Source of the DNA: Candidatus Methylacidiphilales bacterium
GTDB taxonomy: Bacteria; Verrucomicrobiota; Verrucomicrobiia; Methylacidiphilales; CAZTYG01
Length of the DNA stretch: 64,000 nucleotides
Direction of reading: 5' to 3'
NCBI GenBank assembly: GCA_033875315.1
Contig: JANRJG010000009.1
Span: 124,001-188,000, forward strand
Shown here: one piece after another, positions 63,313 through 64,000 of the stretch
How the letters are laid out: each line of letters begins with the position of its first letter
Position numbering within the stretch: position 1 is the stretch's first letter
Made by a program: the position numbers and the translations under genes
Notes under the pieces: model-generated
What the model was told of the DNA's origin: nothing
What the model saw: the letters and a program-made list of their open reading frames with translations, nothing else
The model's database searches: none

Positions 63313-64000
63313 CTAACTCCCCCAGTGGCCTAGGTAAACTCCCCCTGGGAAAAAAGCACCGACCTGGGCCTCATTACGCTCCACAGGTATCGCCCGTCCC
63401 TGCTTGTCCCGTATTTCCATTTTTTTGATTCCGTCACAGGGTAAACGGAGTTCCACGGAAATGCCCTGTGGGATACTGAGATGAAAGGTGCACGCTTTCG
63501 AGTTCCATTCCACCTCCACATGTCCCCACGGTGTGGTGACCACGCCCCCCGCCCATTCCAAATCACCCAATCTGGGTTCAATCAGGAGCTGCTTTTTGTC
63601 GGGAGTTTCCAGAGGCCTCACCCCCAAAACATAGGCACTGAGGAAATAGGCCGGGACCAACCCGTAGGCATGGATTTTGGAACCATGCACGAAATCCTCC
63701 CAAGTACTCTCCAAGGGTGACCGGATCATCCGTCGCCATTTGTCCCGAATCCGTTCGAGCACGATCTGGTCTATCTTGGCATCATTCAGTCCGTAAAGAA
63801 AATCAAACAGGTAGTGGTGGATCAGCACCCCCGTCGCCTGGTCCAGATGGCCTAAGACCCAGTTCTGTGACTTGGCAAGTCTGTCCCCTCCCGCTACTCC
63901 CTGATTGAGGGCGAAAAGGTTTGCATGAAGGCTGGGCTCAACCAGCCCCCGCTCAACCCTGAGTCGGAATTTGATCTGACCAAAAAAAACCTCGGACTGG
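63313..64000 (-). CDS. GH78-like alpha-L-rhamnosidase, 3' part, truncated by window edge
   Basis: The frame is open from the window end to the stop at 63313-63315 and would encode at least 228 residues; the start lies outside. The visible part reads 'GLVEPSLHANLFALNQGVAGG', then 'WEDFVHGSKIHAYGLVPAYFLSAYVLGVRPLE' and 'PRLGDLEWAGGVVTTPWGHVEVEW', characteristic of the end of the (alpha/alpha)6 barrel and the C-terminal beta domain of bacterial alpha-L-rhamnosidases and close relatives. Upstream catalytic residues are not in view, so the family is likely but not proven. It is convergent with the 60705 gene, 13 nt apart. Confidence 0.8.
   Translation of the reverse strand, partial: QSEVFFGQIKFRLRVERGLVEPSLHANLFALNQGVAGGDRLAKSQNWVLGHLDQATGVLIHHYLFDFLYGLNDAKIDQIVLERIRDKWRRMIRSPLESTWEDFVHGSKIHAYGLVPAYFLSAYVLGVRPLETPDKKQLLIEPRLGDLEWAGGVVTTPWGHVEVEWNSKACTFHLSIPQGISVELRLPCDGIKKMEIRDKQGRAIPVERNEAQVGAFFPGGVYLGHWGS

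Noticed and set aside
1-64000. CRISPR arrays, rRNA genes, prophage or replication origin
   Set aside because: No regularly spaced direct repeats, no rRNA-like sequence, no phage structural genes and no DnaA-box cluster were seen on reading.

Overview
The window is chromosomal DNA of a member of the Verrucomicrobiota, probably a free-living polysaccharide degrader. Three independent signs support this: (i) a six-gene operon of the Amuc_1098-1102 pilus-like type known from Akkermansia; (ii) a four-gene 'Verru_Chthon cassette' (proteins D, B, C, A), a pseudopilin-like set defined from Verrucomicrobium and Chthoniobacter; (iii) a PEP-CTERM surface protein among many secreted carbohydrate-active enzymes. 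The species cannot be named from the sequence alone.

Layout. 105-9298 (minus): pilus-like secretion operon, read as Amuc_1102-like, PilM/PilN-like fusion (Amuc_1101), Amuc_1100-like, Amuc_1099-like and two tandem secretin paralogues (Amuc_1098-like). 9454-13176 (minus): cobalamin-dependent methionine synthase MetH, whose leader can fold like a SAM-clan riboswitch; this leader overlaps, on the other strand, the promoter of a tRNA-Glu(TTC) gene. 13400-15860: insertion-sequence graveyard with one complete IS5/IS427-type element (perfect 19-bp ends, A_AAA_AAC frameshift site, a probable catalytic Asp-to-Asn change), two IS3-type remnants and a multi-hairpin intergenic element.

15863-25558: carbohydrate uptake and degradation. 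A UgpC/MsmK-type ATPase and a GH29 alpha-L-fucosidase lie on the minus strand. Divergently, a tightly coupled operon encodes a TPR lipoprotein, a solute-binding protein, a single-chain fusion of both sugar permeases, and a GH31 glycosidase. 25679-34615: a membrane-anchored PA14-like protein, an AraR-type GntR/LacI regulator, and the Verru_Chthon cassette with a fifth secreted protein and a palindromic operator candidate.

34763-64000: a long run of carbohydrate genes: GH13; two large secreted proteins of an uncharacterised 'WWDEAG' family (36900 and 52964); GH38 alpha-mannosidase; two clan-A-like secreted glycosidases (43000, with two beta-trefoil lectin domains; 60705, with Fn3/CARDB-like modules); an SDR epimerase/dehydratase; GH2; GH43; a CBM9-like protein; a second GH31; a frameshifted glycosidase fragment; and the end of a GH78-like alpha-L-rhamnosidase running off the window. 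Local regulators are an AraC protein with an unusual C-terminal extension and a LacI protein next to a perfect 14-bp palindrome.

Together the genes fit breakdown of a heteropolysaccharide or glycan mixture containing fucose, mannose, arabinose, rhamnose, glucose/xylose and galactose or uronic acid. Secreted enzymes and binding proteins would act outside, an ABC importer would bring in oligosaccharides, and cytoplasmic exo-glycosidases would finish the job. No SusC/SusD pair is present. A 9-bp motif, TGTATCAGT, recurs in front of three or four of these units and may tie them into one regulon.
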